27,766 nucleotides of DNA from Ignavibacteriales bacterium (GTDB lineage Bacteria; Bacteroidota; Ignavibacteria; Ignavibacteriales; Ignavibacteriaceae), in contig DPRR01000012.1 in assembly GCA_003538625.1 (NCBI GenBank), forward strand, positions 1-27,766. The letters are read 5' to 3'. The notes beneath the pieces were generated by a model. The model saw only the letters and a list, made by a program, of their open reading frames with translations, did not search any database and was not told the DNA's origin. A program made the translations under genes and the position numbers. Shown piece after piece: positions 9,158 to 17,502 of the stretch; positions within the stretch are counted from its first letter, which is position 1; each line of letters starts with the position of its first letter.

Positions 9158-9808
9158 TTACAAAATACTTTTAAATTTTGATGTGGAGTATTCAGAATTA
9201 ATTAGATTAAGATTATTTATAAACTCATCTTTAAATAATTGTGGATTTTCAGCAACATCTTTTGAGTTTAATAATTTTCCAAATCGCGCATATACAATTG
9301 GCAATCTTTCATTTGTATAATGGATTTTGAATGTAATCGGAAGAATCTGAAAATCAACCGTACTTTTCTTTATTATAAAATCGATTCCATCTTTTAATAT
9401 AATATGTTTTTCATCGTAAGCTTGTATTTCACCCTGAGGATAAATAGTAACAAGATTATTTGGCTTTAAAAGCAAATCCATTGTGTATTTTAGAGAGACA
9501 ATCATTTTGCGGCTATCATTTAAATCAATTGAATAACATCCAAGTTTCTTAAAGAACCAATATCGCTTTAGCTGTTCTTCAAGCATAAGCACATAAAGTT
9601 TTCTGCTAAATAGTTTTTTGTTAGTCCAATAAATAAAAAAACCATCCCACCAGGAAAAATGATTTGGAGTTACAATAATACTTTTGGAGTCATCTAACGC
9701 AGGTAGTTCATTAATTACTCTAAAATCATAGAATGATTTTTTTAATAGTTTTCTAAGATAAATGTCAAAAACAAACTCCGCCCATTTTTTATGATCAGCT
9801 TGAATCAT
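9158..9808 (-). CDS. PlsC-like acyltransferase, probably carotenoid-glycoside acyltransferase
   Basis: This 216-aa member of the lysophosphatidic-acid acyltransferase (LPLAT) superfamily has the catalytic NHxxxxD motif as NHFSWWD (His50, Asp55). It also has a YPQGE box (123-127) in place of the common FPEGT. No clear transmembrane helix is present, so it is probably membrane-associated. Its ATG overlaps the stop of the upstream desaturase gene (TAATG), showing tight coupling. The glycosyltransferase gene follows after 3 bp. By analogy with CruD in green sulfur bacteria, it likely adds a fatty acyl chain to the sugar of a carotenoid glycoside. A general phospholipid acyltransferase is possible from the motifs alone. 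The position inside the operon argues for the carotenoid role. Confidence 0.82.
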   Translation of the reverse strand: MIQADHKKWAEFVFDIYLRKLLKKSFYDFRVINELPALDDSKSIIVTPNHFSWWDGFFIYWTNKKLFSRKLYVLMLEEQLKRYWFFKKLGCYSIDLNDSRKMIVSLKYTMDLLLKPNNLVTIYPQGEIQAYDEKHIILKDGIDFIIKKSTVDFQILPITFKIHYTNERLPIVYARFGKLLNSKDVAENPQLFKDEFINNLNLINSEYSTSKFKSIL

Positions 9809-11289
9809 TATTGATTTTCACTTTCGATTATATCAGAAACAATTTTGCCTGATAAGATAACCAGAGGAATGCCGCCGCCAGGATGCGCGCTTCCACCGCA
9901 GAAATATAAGTTCTTAACGGTTTTAGATTTATTTGATTGCCTCATAAATGCTGCAAACTTATCATTTGATGAAATGCCATATATGCTGCCGAGATAACTG
10001 CCAGTTCTGTTTTGAATATCGACTGGAGACATAATTTTTTCAAACTCTATTAAACTCTCAATATCTGTGTTAAGAAAATTATTTATTTTTTTTATAACAT
10101 TCTTTCGTGCAGACTTAACTTCGCTTTCCCAATTCTGATTTTGAATGTGTGGAGCATTAACCATTACAAACCAGTTTTCTTTTCCTGCTGGTGCATCGTC
10201 TTTGTTAAGCTTTGATGAAATATAAATATACACTGTGGGATCATTGTGAATCTTTTTATTATCAAATAAATCATCAAACTCTTTTCTATAATCTTTGGAA
10301 AAAAGGATGTTGTGTGTTTCAAGTTCCGGAAATTCCTTTTTGATTCCCCAATAAAATACTAAACCTGAAAATGATGGGAGTTTCTTTTCATATCTTCTAG
10401 ATTCACGACTATTGAAATTCTTTATCAGATTTTTAAAGGTAAAATTCACATCAACATTAGAAATTATCTTATCATACTTTATAATCTTATCATTAACCTT
10501 GATTGCCTTTGCTTCTCTATTTTCAAGAATGATTTCATCAACTTTTTGATTTAGGAAAATGTTAACACCTTTCTTCTCAGCTAATTTATTAAGTGCCTTT
10601 GATATTGAATAAATTCCACCAACAGGAATAAAACTTCCCTGGTTATATTCAACATGAGGAATAATATTTAATGTTGCGGGAGCTAAATATGGATTTGAAC
10701 CATTATATGTTGCATATCGATTAAACAGTTGAACAAGTCGTTGATCTTTAAAGAAACTTTCATTCGCTTCATTTATGGTTCGGAACGGATCAATCTTACC
10801 AACGTTTAATAAAGTTTTTAGCGCTTTGGAATTTAAATAAGTTGAAATACTTGAAGGGTCCTTAGTTAGAAATAAATCACCGGCTAAGTCATAAATAGTT
10901 TTGCAGTAAGTAAGGTATTTATTTAAAGATTCAGAATTGTCGGCAGTATTTTCTTCAATTTCTTTTCCAAACTTATCTTGATCGGAGTAGGCATTTATGA
11001 TTGAGCCATCTGGGAAAAAGTATTTACAAATTAATTCTAATCTGTTAATCCTCAGATAATCATCAATATTTTCTCCGCATTCAGAAAACAAATCCTTTAT
11101 AACATGCGGCATTGTTAAGAGAGATGGACCGGTGTCAAATCGATATCCTCTTTCTTTTATTTCACCAGCTTTACCGCCTGAGGTAATGTTCTGTTCATAC
11201 AGATCCACTTCAAAACCTCTGTTTGCAAGTCGTATAGCTGCGGATAGTCCGCCAAGCCCTGCACCAATAACACAGATTTTCTTTTTCAC
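9808..11289 (-). CDS. crtD: CrtD-like carotenoid 3,4-desaturase (CrtI family)
   Basis: This 493-aa FAD-dependent amine-oxidase-fold desaturase has the dinucleotide-binding GAGLGG at 9-14, a GGKAGEI loop and FDTGPSLLTMP (about 52-62), and the C-terminal FAD signature FCGGSAHPGGGIPLV. The GGKAGE/FDTGPSLLTMP form and the ICKYFFPDGS segment resemble Bacteroidetes 1-hydroxycarotenoid 3,4-desaturases more than phytoene desaturases, and a separate crtI lies beside crtB. It therefore probably introduces the 3',4' double bond after CruF hydration. Translation starts at a GTG (11287-11289) that overlaps the stop of the cyclase gene as GTGA. A diapocarotenoid oxygenase or a second phytoene desaturase step cannot be excluded by reading alone. 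Confidence 0.83.
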   Translation of the reverse strand: MKKKICVIGAGLGGLSAAIRLANRGFEVDLYEQNITSGGKAGEIKERGYRFDTGPSLLTMPHVIKDLFSECGENIDDYLRINRLELICKYFFPDGSIINAYSDQDKFGKEIEENTADNSESLNKYLTYCKTIYDLAGDLFLTKDPSSISTYLNSKALKTLLNVGKIDPFRTINEANESFFKDQRLVQLFNRYATYNGSNPYLAPATLNIIPHVEYNQGSFIPVGGIYSISKALNKLAEKKGVNIFLNQKVDEIILENREAKAIKVNDKIIKYDKIISNVDVNFTFKNLIKNFNSRESRRYEKKLPSFSGLVFYWGIKKEFPELETHNILFSKDYRKEFDDLFDNKKIHNDPTVYIYISSKLNKDDAPAGKENWFVMVNAPHIQNQNWESEVKSARKNVIKKINNFLNTDIESLIEFEKIMSPVDIQNRTGSYLGSIYGISSNDKFAAFMRQSNKSKTVKNLYFCGGSAHPGGGIPLVILSGKIVSDIIESENQ

Positions 11290-11957
11290 TTTTTCTTTTC
11301 TCTGGCTAACTCATAAAAAAGAATCCACAACGAAATCATTGAGAAGGAATAAAGAAAATCTTCATAAGGAATTGTTATAAATCTTTTTCCGCTGAAAGCA
11401 GTTTCATTATAAGTAACAACAGGAATTGAAGTGAGGAAATAATTAACAATCAGAAATGGAAGAAAACTGATCAGTATTGTTATCCAAAAATTTCTGGAAG
11501 CAAGCAGTTGTTCATTAAACAAAACTGCGCCAATAAAAAAAGCTGCAACAAATATAGAAACCGTAAATGTGTAGTTCTGATCGTAGAAAATGATTCCGAG
11601 CACTATTAATATTACTGCGGGAATTATAGATAGTTTTTTGTTAAAATTTAATTTCTTTTCCTTAACGTAAAAAGAAACTGTCTCGAAAATAAAAATACAG
11701 GCATACGGGACAGTTATAAAAAACAGAATCTCTTCAAGTGGTAGCCCTAAAATGTAAAAGCCAATCAAATGCTCAGGACTAAAAGCCCAATCACCGCGTT
11801 CCGTAGCAATCACATCCCAGACAATATAAGCAGTGCTTATGAATGCAATTGACTGCAAAACATAAGGAACCTTTTTATAGAACTTTAAATTCTTATCGAA
11901 TGATAAAATCAGAGGAAAGAAAATTATTAATATGTTTATCAGTAAGTATGTGCTCAT
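11286..11957 (-). CDS. crtYcd: CrtYcd-type fused lycopene beta-cyclase
   Basis: This 223-aa integral membrane protein has about six or seven helices. It contains two tandem copies of the roughly 100-aa lycopene cyclase domain that occur as separate CrtYc and CrtYd subunits in actinobacteria. The first domain has YIVWDVIATERGDWAF and PLEEILFF (73-80). The second has SGKRFITIPYEDFLYSF, with Glu and Asp of the YED motif near 198-199. The ATG at 11955-11957 is chosen. An in-frame TTG three codons upstream falls in the T tract of the hairpin before the gene and is unlikely. It forms a beta-ionone ring on one or both ends of lycopene. A hydratase in the same operon suggests one end stays open (gamma-carotene). 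The stop overlaps the GTG start of the desaturase by 3 bp. Confidence 0.9.
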   Translation of the reverse strand: MSTYLLINILIIFFPLILSFDKNLKFYKKVPYVLQSIAFISTAYIVWDVIATERGDWAFSPEHLIGFYILGLPLEEILFFITVPYACIFIFETVSFYVKEKKLNFNKKLSIIPAVILIVLGIIFYDQNYTFTVSIFVAAFFIGAVLFNEQLLASRNFWITILISFLPFLIVNYFLTSIPVVTYNETAFSGKRFITIPYEDFLYSFSMISLWILFYELAREKKK

Positions 11958-11960
11958 ATA

Positions 11961-11986
11961 AAACAAAAGCCGGTAATTATACCGGC
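11961..11986 (-). terminator. Intra-operon hairpin with U tract (attenuator-like)
   Basis: In the 54-bp gap after crtB, the minus strand carries a perfect 7-bp GC-rich stem (GCCGGTA with TACCGGC, 11969-11986) with a 4-base loop. It is followed directly by TTTTGTTTT running into the cyclase start. This has the form of an intrinsic terminator reading in the operon direction, and it would allow only part of the transcripts to continue from crtI-crtB into the six downstream genes. Confidence 0.65.
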
Positions 11987-12011
11987 AACTTAATTAAAAT
12001 TTAATTTTGTT

Positions 12012-12851
12012 TCAGGTTAACTTAAAAACTTTTATTTCAAGCAAACCTCTAATTAACAAAGCAAGCTTGGTTGTGTTGGAAACTCTCACTCGTTGTTTCA
12101 TCAATTCTTTAACTTTTAATTTTTTAATTTTCTTAAATAAGCCCTGGTAATAAAGATATGCCGAGTAAACTCCGAGTTTTACTCCAACCGGTAATTTCTT
12201 TATTCCTTCCAAAGCATTTTTAAATTCGAGTGCGATTTCTTTTTCTAAATCTTGTTTATGCACGTCATCAATCTTAATAGCGTGATTAACTCCAGGCAGA
12301 TAAATTCTTTCTCTTTCTTCCATATCGCTTTTTATATCTCTTAAGAAGTTTACTTTCTGGAAAGCTGAACCCAAACTTCTAGCGGGTGCAACAAGATCGT
12401 TAAATAATTTATTATCATTTCCAGCAAAAATTTGTAAGCACATTAATCCAACAACCTCTGCTGAACCATAAATGTATTCATTGTATTGCTGTGGTTCGTA
12501 GTAAGAGTTTGTTAAATCCATTTCCATGCTGTTTAAGAATGCATCAATGTAATGATAATCTATTTTGTATTCTTTAACTGTGTGAATAAAAGCTTGTAAT
12601 ATTGGGTTTGTTGATATTCCAGTTTTTAAAGCTTCTTCAGTTTCCTTGCGGAAGTTTTCCATTAATTGTTTTTGATCGAACTCGTTAAAGGTATCAACAA
12701 TCTCATCAGCAATTCTTACAAATCCGTAAATACCGTAAATAGCATCTCGGTATTGTGGTGCAAATGCAGCAATGCCAAGGCTGAAGGAAGTGCTGTAACT
12801 TTTAGTTACCACTTTACTAATCGCATACGAAGTCTTATTATATAGATCCAT
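12012..12851 (-). CDS. crtB: Phytoene synthase
   Basis: This 279-aa squalene/phytoene synthase condenses two geranylgeranyl diphosphates to phytoene, the first committed carotenoid step. Both Asp-rich Mg-diphosphate motifs are present: RIADEIVD (Asp at 49 and 53) and NFLRDIKSD (Asp at 172 and 176), followed by ERERIYLP. The start is placed at the ATG 12849-12851, which has a GGAG five bases upstream. A GTG two codons earlier would leave no room for that ribosome site. It overlaps the crtI stop by 14 bp. The pairing with crtI, and the absence of HpnC/HpnD or squalene-type neighbours, supports phytoene rather than squalene synthesis. Confidence 0.94.
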   Translation of the reverse strand: MDLYNKTSYAISKVVTKSYSTSFSLGIAAFAPQYRDAIYGIYGFVRIADEIVDTFNEFDQKQLMENFRKETEEALKTGISTNPILQAFIHTVKEYKIDYHYIDAFLNSMEMDLTNSYYEPQQYNEYIYGSAEVVGLMCLQIFAGNDNKLFNDLVAPARSLGSAFQKVNFLRDIKSDMEERERIYLPGVNHAIKIDDVHKQDLEKEIALEFKNALEGIKKLPVGVKLGVYSAYLYYQGLFKKIKKLKVKELMKQRVRVSNTTKLALLIRGLLEIKVFKLT

Positions 12852-14331
12852 AATCACTCCTTATTCTATCTGTTACAAGTTTTGAACTTATGATAACCAT
12901 TGGTAATCCCGTGCCTGGCGTTGTTGAAGCGCCTACGTAATACAAGTTTGGAAATTCTTCGTCTTTATTTTTTGGTCTGAATGCACCAACCTGATTGATA
13001 CCGTGTGCTAATCCTAAACCGGAACCTTTATATAGATTGAACATATTTTCCCACTCTACCGGAGAATAAATTTGTTTAACTAATGTGTTGGATTGAATAT
13101 CAAACCCTGTGCGTTCGGATAAATCTTTTATGATGTTGTTTGCAATTTCTTCTTTGTCATCCCAATCTTTTTTAAATCTTCTATCAGGAACAGGGCAAAG
13201 AATAAAAACATTTTCGCATCCTTCAGGCGCACATTCCGGAGTAGTTTTGGATGAAACATTTACATAGTAATAAGGTTTTTGCGGAATGATTGAAGATGTA
13301 AAAATCTTATCTGCATAACCTCTAAAATTGCTTCCAAGAAAATAATTGTGATGCTGAAGCGAATCTATTTTACCTTTTAAGCCAAGATAAATTGTAAATG
13401 GAGCAAGTGTCCAATCCATATTATCTAGTTTTTGCTCAGTGAATTTTTTTCTCCCAAGTATTTGTCCTCTAAAAGAAGCAGCATCAGAATTGGAAATGAA
13501 AATGTCTGCACTCCAGGTTTTACCGTTTTTATCAAGCAAAGAATTTAATTTGCCATTTGAATTTGCAACTCCAACAATTTCTGTATTAAAAACAAATTTT
13601 ACTCCTCGAGCCTCTAAAATCTTCATCAACTCTTCAACAATTTTGTACATTCCGCCTTTAACTTTCCAGTAACCATCGTGCTTCATTTCTGTATAGTTAA
13701 GAAGGGAATAAATTGCCGGTGTATGAAATGGTGTTGATCCAAGGAAGAAAGCAACCAATGAAAATATCACACGCACTTGTTCTGATTCAAAATTCTTTTC
13801 AACTTCACTCCACATATTTCTGAATAAGTAGGGAAGATGTTTTTTTGGAACACGTGTTAACTTTAAAATATAATCAACAACATTTTTATAATTTGATTTT
13901 ACAACTTTGTCTTCTGTATCATGAAAAAACTCACCGGCTCGAGCTAAATATTTTTCAACTTTTGCGGCAAGATTTGGTTCGATATCTTTAAATTCTTCTT
14001 CAAGATTGTTAAGAGATTTAAATATGCGATAAGGTTTTTTCTCACCTTCAAAATAAACCTGATAAAGCGGATCAAGTTCTTCAAGTTCTATCGGATTTTT
14101 TAATCCATTACTTTTAAATAACTCTTCAAGCTCCCAGCTCATACTCATAAAAGAAGGACCAACATCAAAAGTAAATCCATCCATTTTAAGTTGATTTAAT
14201 CTTCCGCCTGGTTTTGAGTGTTTCTCAATTACGGTTACGTCATAACCTTCGGTAGATAAACGTAAAGCGGTTGATAATCCACCAAGTCCGCTGCCGATAA
14301 TTATTGCTGATTTTGTTTGTTTGTTTGTCAT
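12838..14331 (-). CDS. crtI: Phytoene desaturase
   Basis: This 497-aa FAD-dependent desaturase converts phytoene to lycopene. It has an N-terminal dinucleotide fold (GSGLGG, 13-18), GGRLNQ followed by FDVGPSFMSM (about 56-65), and the C-terminal FAD signature YVGASTTPGTGLPMV. It is the first gene of the eight-gene operon and overlaps crtB by 14 bp, the usual crtI-crtB pairing. It is clearly diverged from the crtD-like paralogue in the same operon (GGRLNQ versus GGKAGE; PSFMSM versus PSLLTM), which supports different substrates. The ATG at 14331 directly precedes the FAD-binding strand with no upstream alternative. Confidence 0.92.
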   Translation of the reverse strand: MTNKQTKSAIIIGSGLGGLSTALRLSTEGYDVTVIEKHSKPGGRLNQLKMDGFTFDVGPSFMSMSWELEELFKSNGLKNPIELEELDPLYQVYFEGEKKPYRIFKSLNNLEEEFKDIEPNLAAKVEKYLARAGEFFHDTEDKVVKSNYKNVVDYILKLTRVPKKHLPYLFRNMWSEVEKNFESEQVRVIFSLVAFFLGSTPFHTPAIYSLLNYTEMKHDGYWKVKGGMYKIVEELMKILEARGVKFVFNTEIVGVANSNGKLNSLLDKNGKTWSADIFISNSDAASFRGQILGRKKFTEQKLDNMDWTLAPFTIYLGLKGKIDSLQHHNYFLGSNFRGYADKIFTSSIIPQKPYYYVNVSSKTTPECAPEGCENVFILCPVPDRRFKKDWDDKEEIANNIIKDLSERTGFDIQSNTLVKQIYSPVEWENMFNLYKGSGLGLAHGINQVGAFRPKNKDEEFPNLYYVGASTTPGTGLPMVIISSKLVTDRIRSDYGSI

Positions 14332-14477
14332 ACTTATCCAAACTAATTTAAATTATATTTAGTTCCATAATCGGAGATTATTTTGTTTGAATATAGAATT
14401 GCTCACCTTTAAGAAGGAATTTCCGGTTTTATGTTACTCTATTTTAGCTTTGAGAACAACAATCTGGATGAAATAAT
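14332..14477. promoter_or_regulatory. Divergent promoter region between carotenoid operon and NUDIX gene
   Basis: This 146-bp gap is the only non-coding stretch upstream of crtI, so the operon promoter must lie here or inside the neighbouring gene. The plus-strand promoter for the NUDIX gene is probably here as well. The segment is very AT-rich. I could not find a convincing Bacteroidetes-type TTG / TAnnTTTG pair with correct spacing on either strand, nor an inverted-repeat operator, so promoter positions are not assigned. Confidence 0.5.
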
Positions 14478-14867
14478 ATGATTGGTGCAGGCATAATACT
14501 TCTTAATAACAACAATGAAGTGCTGTTAATTTTGCGTGATAATAAACTATCTATTCCGTTCCCGAATATGTGGGATATTCCTGGTGGAAAAGTTGAAATT
14601 GGAGAAACACCGGAAGAAGCCATTAGGAGAGAAATGAATGAAGAAATGGGTTTAGTTAATCTAGGAGAAATTAATTTGTTTGGAATTTTTACATCAGAAA
14701 ATATTACTGACAATGTTTTTTGGAAAAGATTGGATATCAATCCTGCAGAAATTGAACTCAAAGAGGGACAAAGAATTGAATACTTTGATTTGAAACGAAT
14801 AAAAAAAACTAAGCTGGCATTTAATTATAATTTTATATTAGAAAAATTCTATAGCGAAATTTTATAA
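14478..14867 (+). CDS. NUDIX hydrolase (MutT-like)
   Basis: This is a 129-aa cytosolic nucleoside-diphosphate-X hydrolase. The complete NUDIX box GX5EX7REUXEEXGU spans residues 37-59 (Gly37, Glu43, REMNEEMGL at 51-59), which gives the metal-binding glutamates. The length and the N-terminal GAGIILLN strand fit small MutT/8-oxo-dGTP-type or ADP-ribose-type enzymes. The substrate cannot be read from sequence. The next gene begins on the base after its stop, so the two are co-translated. It is divergent from the carotenoid operon, with no obvious functional tie. Confidence 0.9.
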   Translation: MIGAGIILLNNNNEVLLILRDNKLSIPFPNMWDIPGGKVEIGETPEEAIRREMNEEMGLVNLGEINLFGIFTSENITDNVFWKRLDINPAEIELKEGQRIEYFDLKRIKKTKLAFNYNFILEKFYSEIL

Positions 14868-15080
14868 ATGAACGGAACTCAAAAAATATTAATCGCCGCA
14901 GGAATAATTCTTTTAATTGCCGGATTAACCTGGCCATGGCTTTCTAAACTTCCATTCGGCAAATTACCCGGGGATATTGTAATTGATAGACCGGGCTTTA
15001 AATTTTATTTTCCAATAGTAACAATGATAATTATTAGTGCAGTTATCTCATTCGTACTATGGCTGATAAAAAAAATGTAG
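14868..15080 (+). CDS. DUF2905-family small membrane protein
   Basis: This 70-aa protein has two transmembrane helices (about 6-26 and 47-67). They flank a short loop with the DUF2905 signature: GKLPGDIVIDRPGFKFYFPI (31-50). The family is widespread in bacteria and of unknown function. The start ATG immediately follows the TAA of the NUDIX gene. Confidence 0.88.
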   Translation: MNGTQKILIAAGIILLIAGLTWPWLSKLPFGKLPGDIVIDRPGFKFYFPIVTMIIISAVISFVLWLIKKM

Positions 15081-15204
15081 CCCCATAAAAGTTTTTCAAT
15101 AGATTAAAATATCGTACCACCAGGAAAAATATTGTATTAAAGAAAATCTATTAAGTAAATTTTGTAAGCAAATAAAAAAACTTTATAAGATTAAAGGAAT
15201 TGTA

Positions 15205-16617
15205 ATGAAAAATATTAATGTGTTCTTGATGATCCTGTTTTTAACAATGCAAATATCGGCGCAACAAAAAGATCTAAGCGGTATCTGGAGTGGAAAACTT
15301 GAACTACCGAATACCGTTAAGCTTACAGTCGTATTTAATTTGGCTCAGGATTCTGCTGGAAATTATTCATCAACACTGGACAGTCCGGATCAGGGGGCAA
15401 AAGGTATTCCAACTGAAAGCACTATTATAAAAGACGATTCGATAACTATTCAAATACCGGTTATTAAAGGATTCTTTACCGGTAAAATATTTTATGATGA
15501 AATGAAAATTGTCGGTAAATGGAATCAGGGTGGAATGGTTTTGGATTTGGTTGTTAAGAAAGTTGATAAGCTTGAAGAAGTAAGAAGACCGCAGGAACCA
15601 AAGGAACCATTTCCGTATAAATCAGAAGATATAAAATTTGAAAATAAAGTTGATAACATAACCCTTGCAGGAACTTTAACGTTGCCGGAAAACGGTAACA
15701 ATTTTCCTGCTGTTGTAATGATAACCGGATCCGGCGGTGAGGATAGAAATGAAGAAGTTTTTGGTCATAAACCTTTTTTGGTAATTGCAGATTATCTTAC
15801 AAGAAACGGCATTGCTGTATTAAGGTTTGATGACAGGGGAATCGGTCAATCAACCGGAAATCAGGCAACCGGTACAAGTGAAGATTTTGTCAGAGATGTT
15901 TTAGCAGGTGTGGATTACCTGAAAAGTCGTACTGAAATTAATCATTCTAAAATTGGTTTGATTGGACATAGCGAGGGAGGAATGATTGCGCCAATGGCGG
16001 CTGTTAAATCAGATGATGTGGATTTCATCATTCTGATGGCTGGAACAGGAATTTCCGGTGATTCAATTTTAATTCTTCAAAGTGAACTAATACAAAGAGC
16101 AGAAGGAATGCCGGAAGAAGAAATTCAGAAATCTTTAAAGGAGCAAAGGGAAATTTATTCAATGATTGTTAGTAGTGATGATAAGACGACATTAGAAAAA
16201 CAACTACGTGATAAATTTAATTCCGAGTACTCTGCGATGAGTGATGATGAAAAAAGCAAGCTTGGTGATCCTGAAGTTTATTTAAATATGCAGATAAAAA
16301 CTTTAACCAGTCCATGGTTTAACTATTTTATCAAGTATAATCCACAACCGACGCTTGAAAAAGTTAAATGTCCGGTTCTCGCTATAAACGGCGGGAATGA
16401 TTTACAGGTACCGCCTGAACAGAATTTATCTGCCATTGAGTCCGCATTGAAAAAGGGAGGTAATAAAAATTATGAAATTAGATTGCTTCCCGGATTGAAT
16501 CATCTTTTCCAGACATCAGCTACAGGTGCTGTTTCAGAATATGCAACAATTGAAGAAACAGTTGCTCCGATTGCTTTGGAAACAATGGCGGACTGGATAA
16601 AGAAAATAACTGATTAA
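15205..16617 (+). CDS. Exported alpha/beta hydrolase with N-terminal beta domain
   Basis: This 470-aa secreted hydrolase has a signal peptide at 1-19 (cleavage before QQKDL) and a lipocalin-like or beta-rich N-terminal domain at about 20-130 that starts DLSGIWSGKL. An alpha/beta hydrolase domain fills the rest. The catalytic triad is readable: nucleophile Ser256 in GHSEGG (254-259), Asp399 in NGGNDLQVP, and His433 in LPGLNHLF. GSGGEDRNE (about 176-184) is the oxyanion-side loop. It resembles the dienelactone-hydrolase/S9-like esterases of Bacteroidetes. The substrate is unknown. AAAGGA six bases before the ATG supports the start. It is transcribed alone: the 124-bp gap upstream shows no gene, and palindromic repeats follow. 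Confidence 0.88.
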   Translation: MKNINVFLMILFLTMQISAQQKDLSGIWSGKLELPNTVKLTVVFNLAQDSAGNYSSTLDSPDQGAKGIPTESTIIKDDSITIQIPVIKGFFTGKIFYDEMKIVGKWNQGGMVLDLVVKKVDKLEEVRRPQEPKEPFPYKSEDIKFENKVDNITLAGTLTLPENGNNFPAVVMITGSGGEDRNEEVFGHKPFLVIADYLTRNGIAVLRFDDRGIGQSTGNQATGTSEDFVRDVLAGVDYLKSRTEINHSKIGLIGHSEGGMIAPMAAVKSDDVDFIILMAGTGISGDSILILQSELIQRAEGMPEEEIQKSLKEQREIYSMIVSSDDKTTLEKQLRDKFNSEYSAMSDDEKSKLGDPEVYLNMQIKTLTSPWFNYFIKYNPQPTLEKVKCPVLAINGGNDLQVPPEQNLSAIESALKKGGNKNYEIRLLPGLNHLFQTSATGAVSEYATIEETVAPIALETMADWIKKITD

Positions 16618-16645
16618 ATAACTACTAAATGTTTTTGACTATTAT

Positions 16646-16770
16646 GCCCATCCTGAGCCCTTCGCTAAACTCAGGGGGACAAACCATGTCATCCTGAGCT
16701 TGTCGAAGGATGACCTACGTATTACAATTTTCCAATCCATTGTCACACTTCGACAGGCTCAGTGTGACAC
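16646..16770. repeat. Cluster of three palindromic intergenic repeat units
   Basis: The 180-bp gap between two genes holds three hairpin units. The first has CCTGAG (16652-16657) facing CTCAGG (16670-16675). The second pairs GTCATCCT (16688-16695) with AGGATGAC (16707-16714). The third pairs TGTCACAC (16741-16748) with GTGTGACA (16762-16769). Units 2 and 3 share the core CTGAGCYTGTCGAAG in opposite orientations; unit 1 has a degenerate version (CCTGAGCCCTTCG). This core is a familiar short dispersed, REP-like element in many bacterial genomes. No reading frame crosses it. Confidence 0.85.
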
Positions 16771-16797
16771 TAATTATTATTAGTAAATTTTATAACT

Positions 16798-17502
16798 ATG
16801 AGTTTAATAGAAATAAGAAAAGCAATATTAAAACAAAGAAACACCGCTCAAGCGATTGTTCTTCAGAGATTTTTTAAAACCGGTAAAGGTGAATATGGCG
16901 AAGGCGATATTTTTTATGGGATTAAAGTTCCTGAACAAAGAATTATTGCTAAGCAGTTTAAAGATTTGCCTCTAGATGATCTGAAAATTTTACTTCTTTC
17001 TAAAGTTCATGAAGAAAGATTAATCTCGGCATTCATTCTTGTCGATCAATACGAAAAAGGAGATGACAAAAAGAAAAAATCTATTTTTGATTTTTATCTT
17101 AAGAATAGAAAAGGAATTAATAACTGGGATTTAGTTGATCTTTCATCTCCAAAAATTATTGGAGCATATTTGATTGATAAAGAAAAAGATTTGCTTTATA
17201 AATTTGCACATTCTAAAGATCTTTGGGAAAAACGAATTGCTATTCTTTCTACTTTTACGTTTATAAGACATGGATGGTTTGACGACACCTTAAATATTTC
17301 CGGGATTTTATTAAATGATAAACATGATTTAATTCATAAAGCTGTTGGCTGGATGTTAAGGGAAATTGGTAATCGTGATATTCAAAGCGAAGAAGAGTTT
17401 TTAATAAAGCATTATAAAACAATGCCAAGAACTATGCTTAGATATGCTATTGAAAAATTTCCTGAACAAAAACGCAAAGCTTATTTAAAAGGAACTATAT
17501 GA
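16798..17502 (+). CDS. AlkD-like DNA glycosylase (HEAT-repeat alkylation repair)
   Basis: This 234-aa all-helical protein belongs to the AlkC/AlkD DNA alkylation repair family, which removes positively charged alkylated bases without base flipping. Residues equivalent by position to those of Bacillus AlkD are present: NNWDLVD with Trp110 and Asp114, LWEKRIAI with Arg146, and GWMLREIG with Trp185 and Arg188. The length is typical of the family. The last four bases (ATGA) overlap the next gene's start. It is cytosolic. The preceding repeats mark the border of its transcription unit. Confidence 0.9.
   Translation: MSLIEIRKAILKQRNTAQAIVLQRFFKTGKGEYGEGDIFYGIKVPEQRIIAKQFKDLPLDDLKILLLSKVHEERLISAFILVDQYEKGDDKKKKSIFDFYLKNRKGINNWDLVDLSSPKIIGAYLIDKEKDLLYKFAHSKDLWEKRIAILSTFTFIRHGWFDDTLNISGILLNDKHDLIHKAVGWMLREIGNRDIQSEEEFLIKHYKTMPRTMLRYAIEKFPEQKRKAYLKGTI

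Noticed and set aside
9808..11289. Duplicate phytoene desaturase
   Set aside because: Signature loops differ from the crtI product and match CrtD-type desaturases better, and a crtI-crtB pair already exists; kept as crtD-like with reduced confidence.
15098..15152. Inverted repeat AATAGATT / AATCTATT before the secreted hydrolase
   Set aside because: Eight AT-rich bases with a 39-base spacing in AT-rich DNA is expected by chance; no terminator or operator form.
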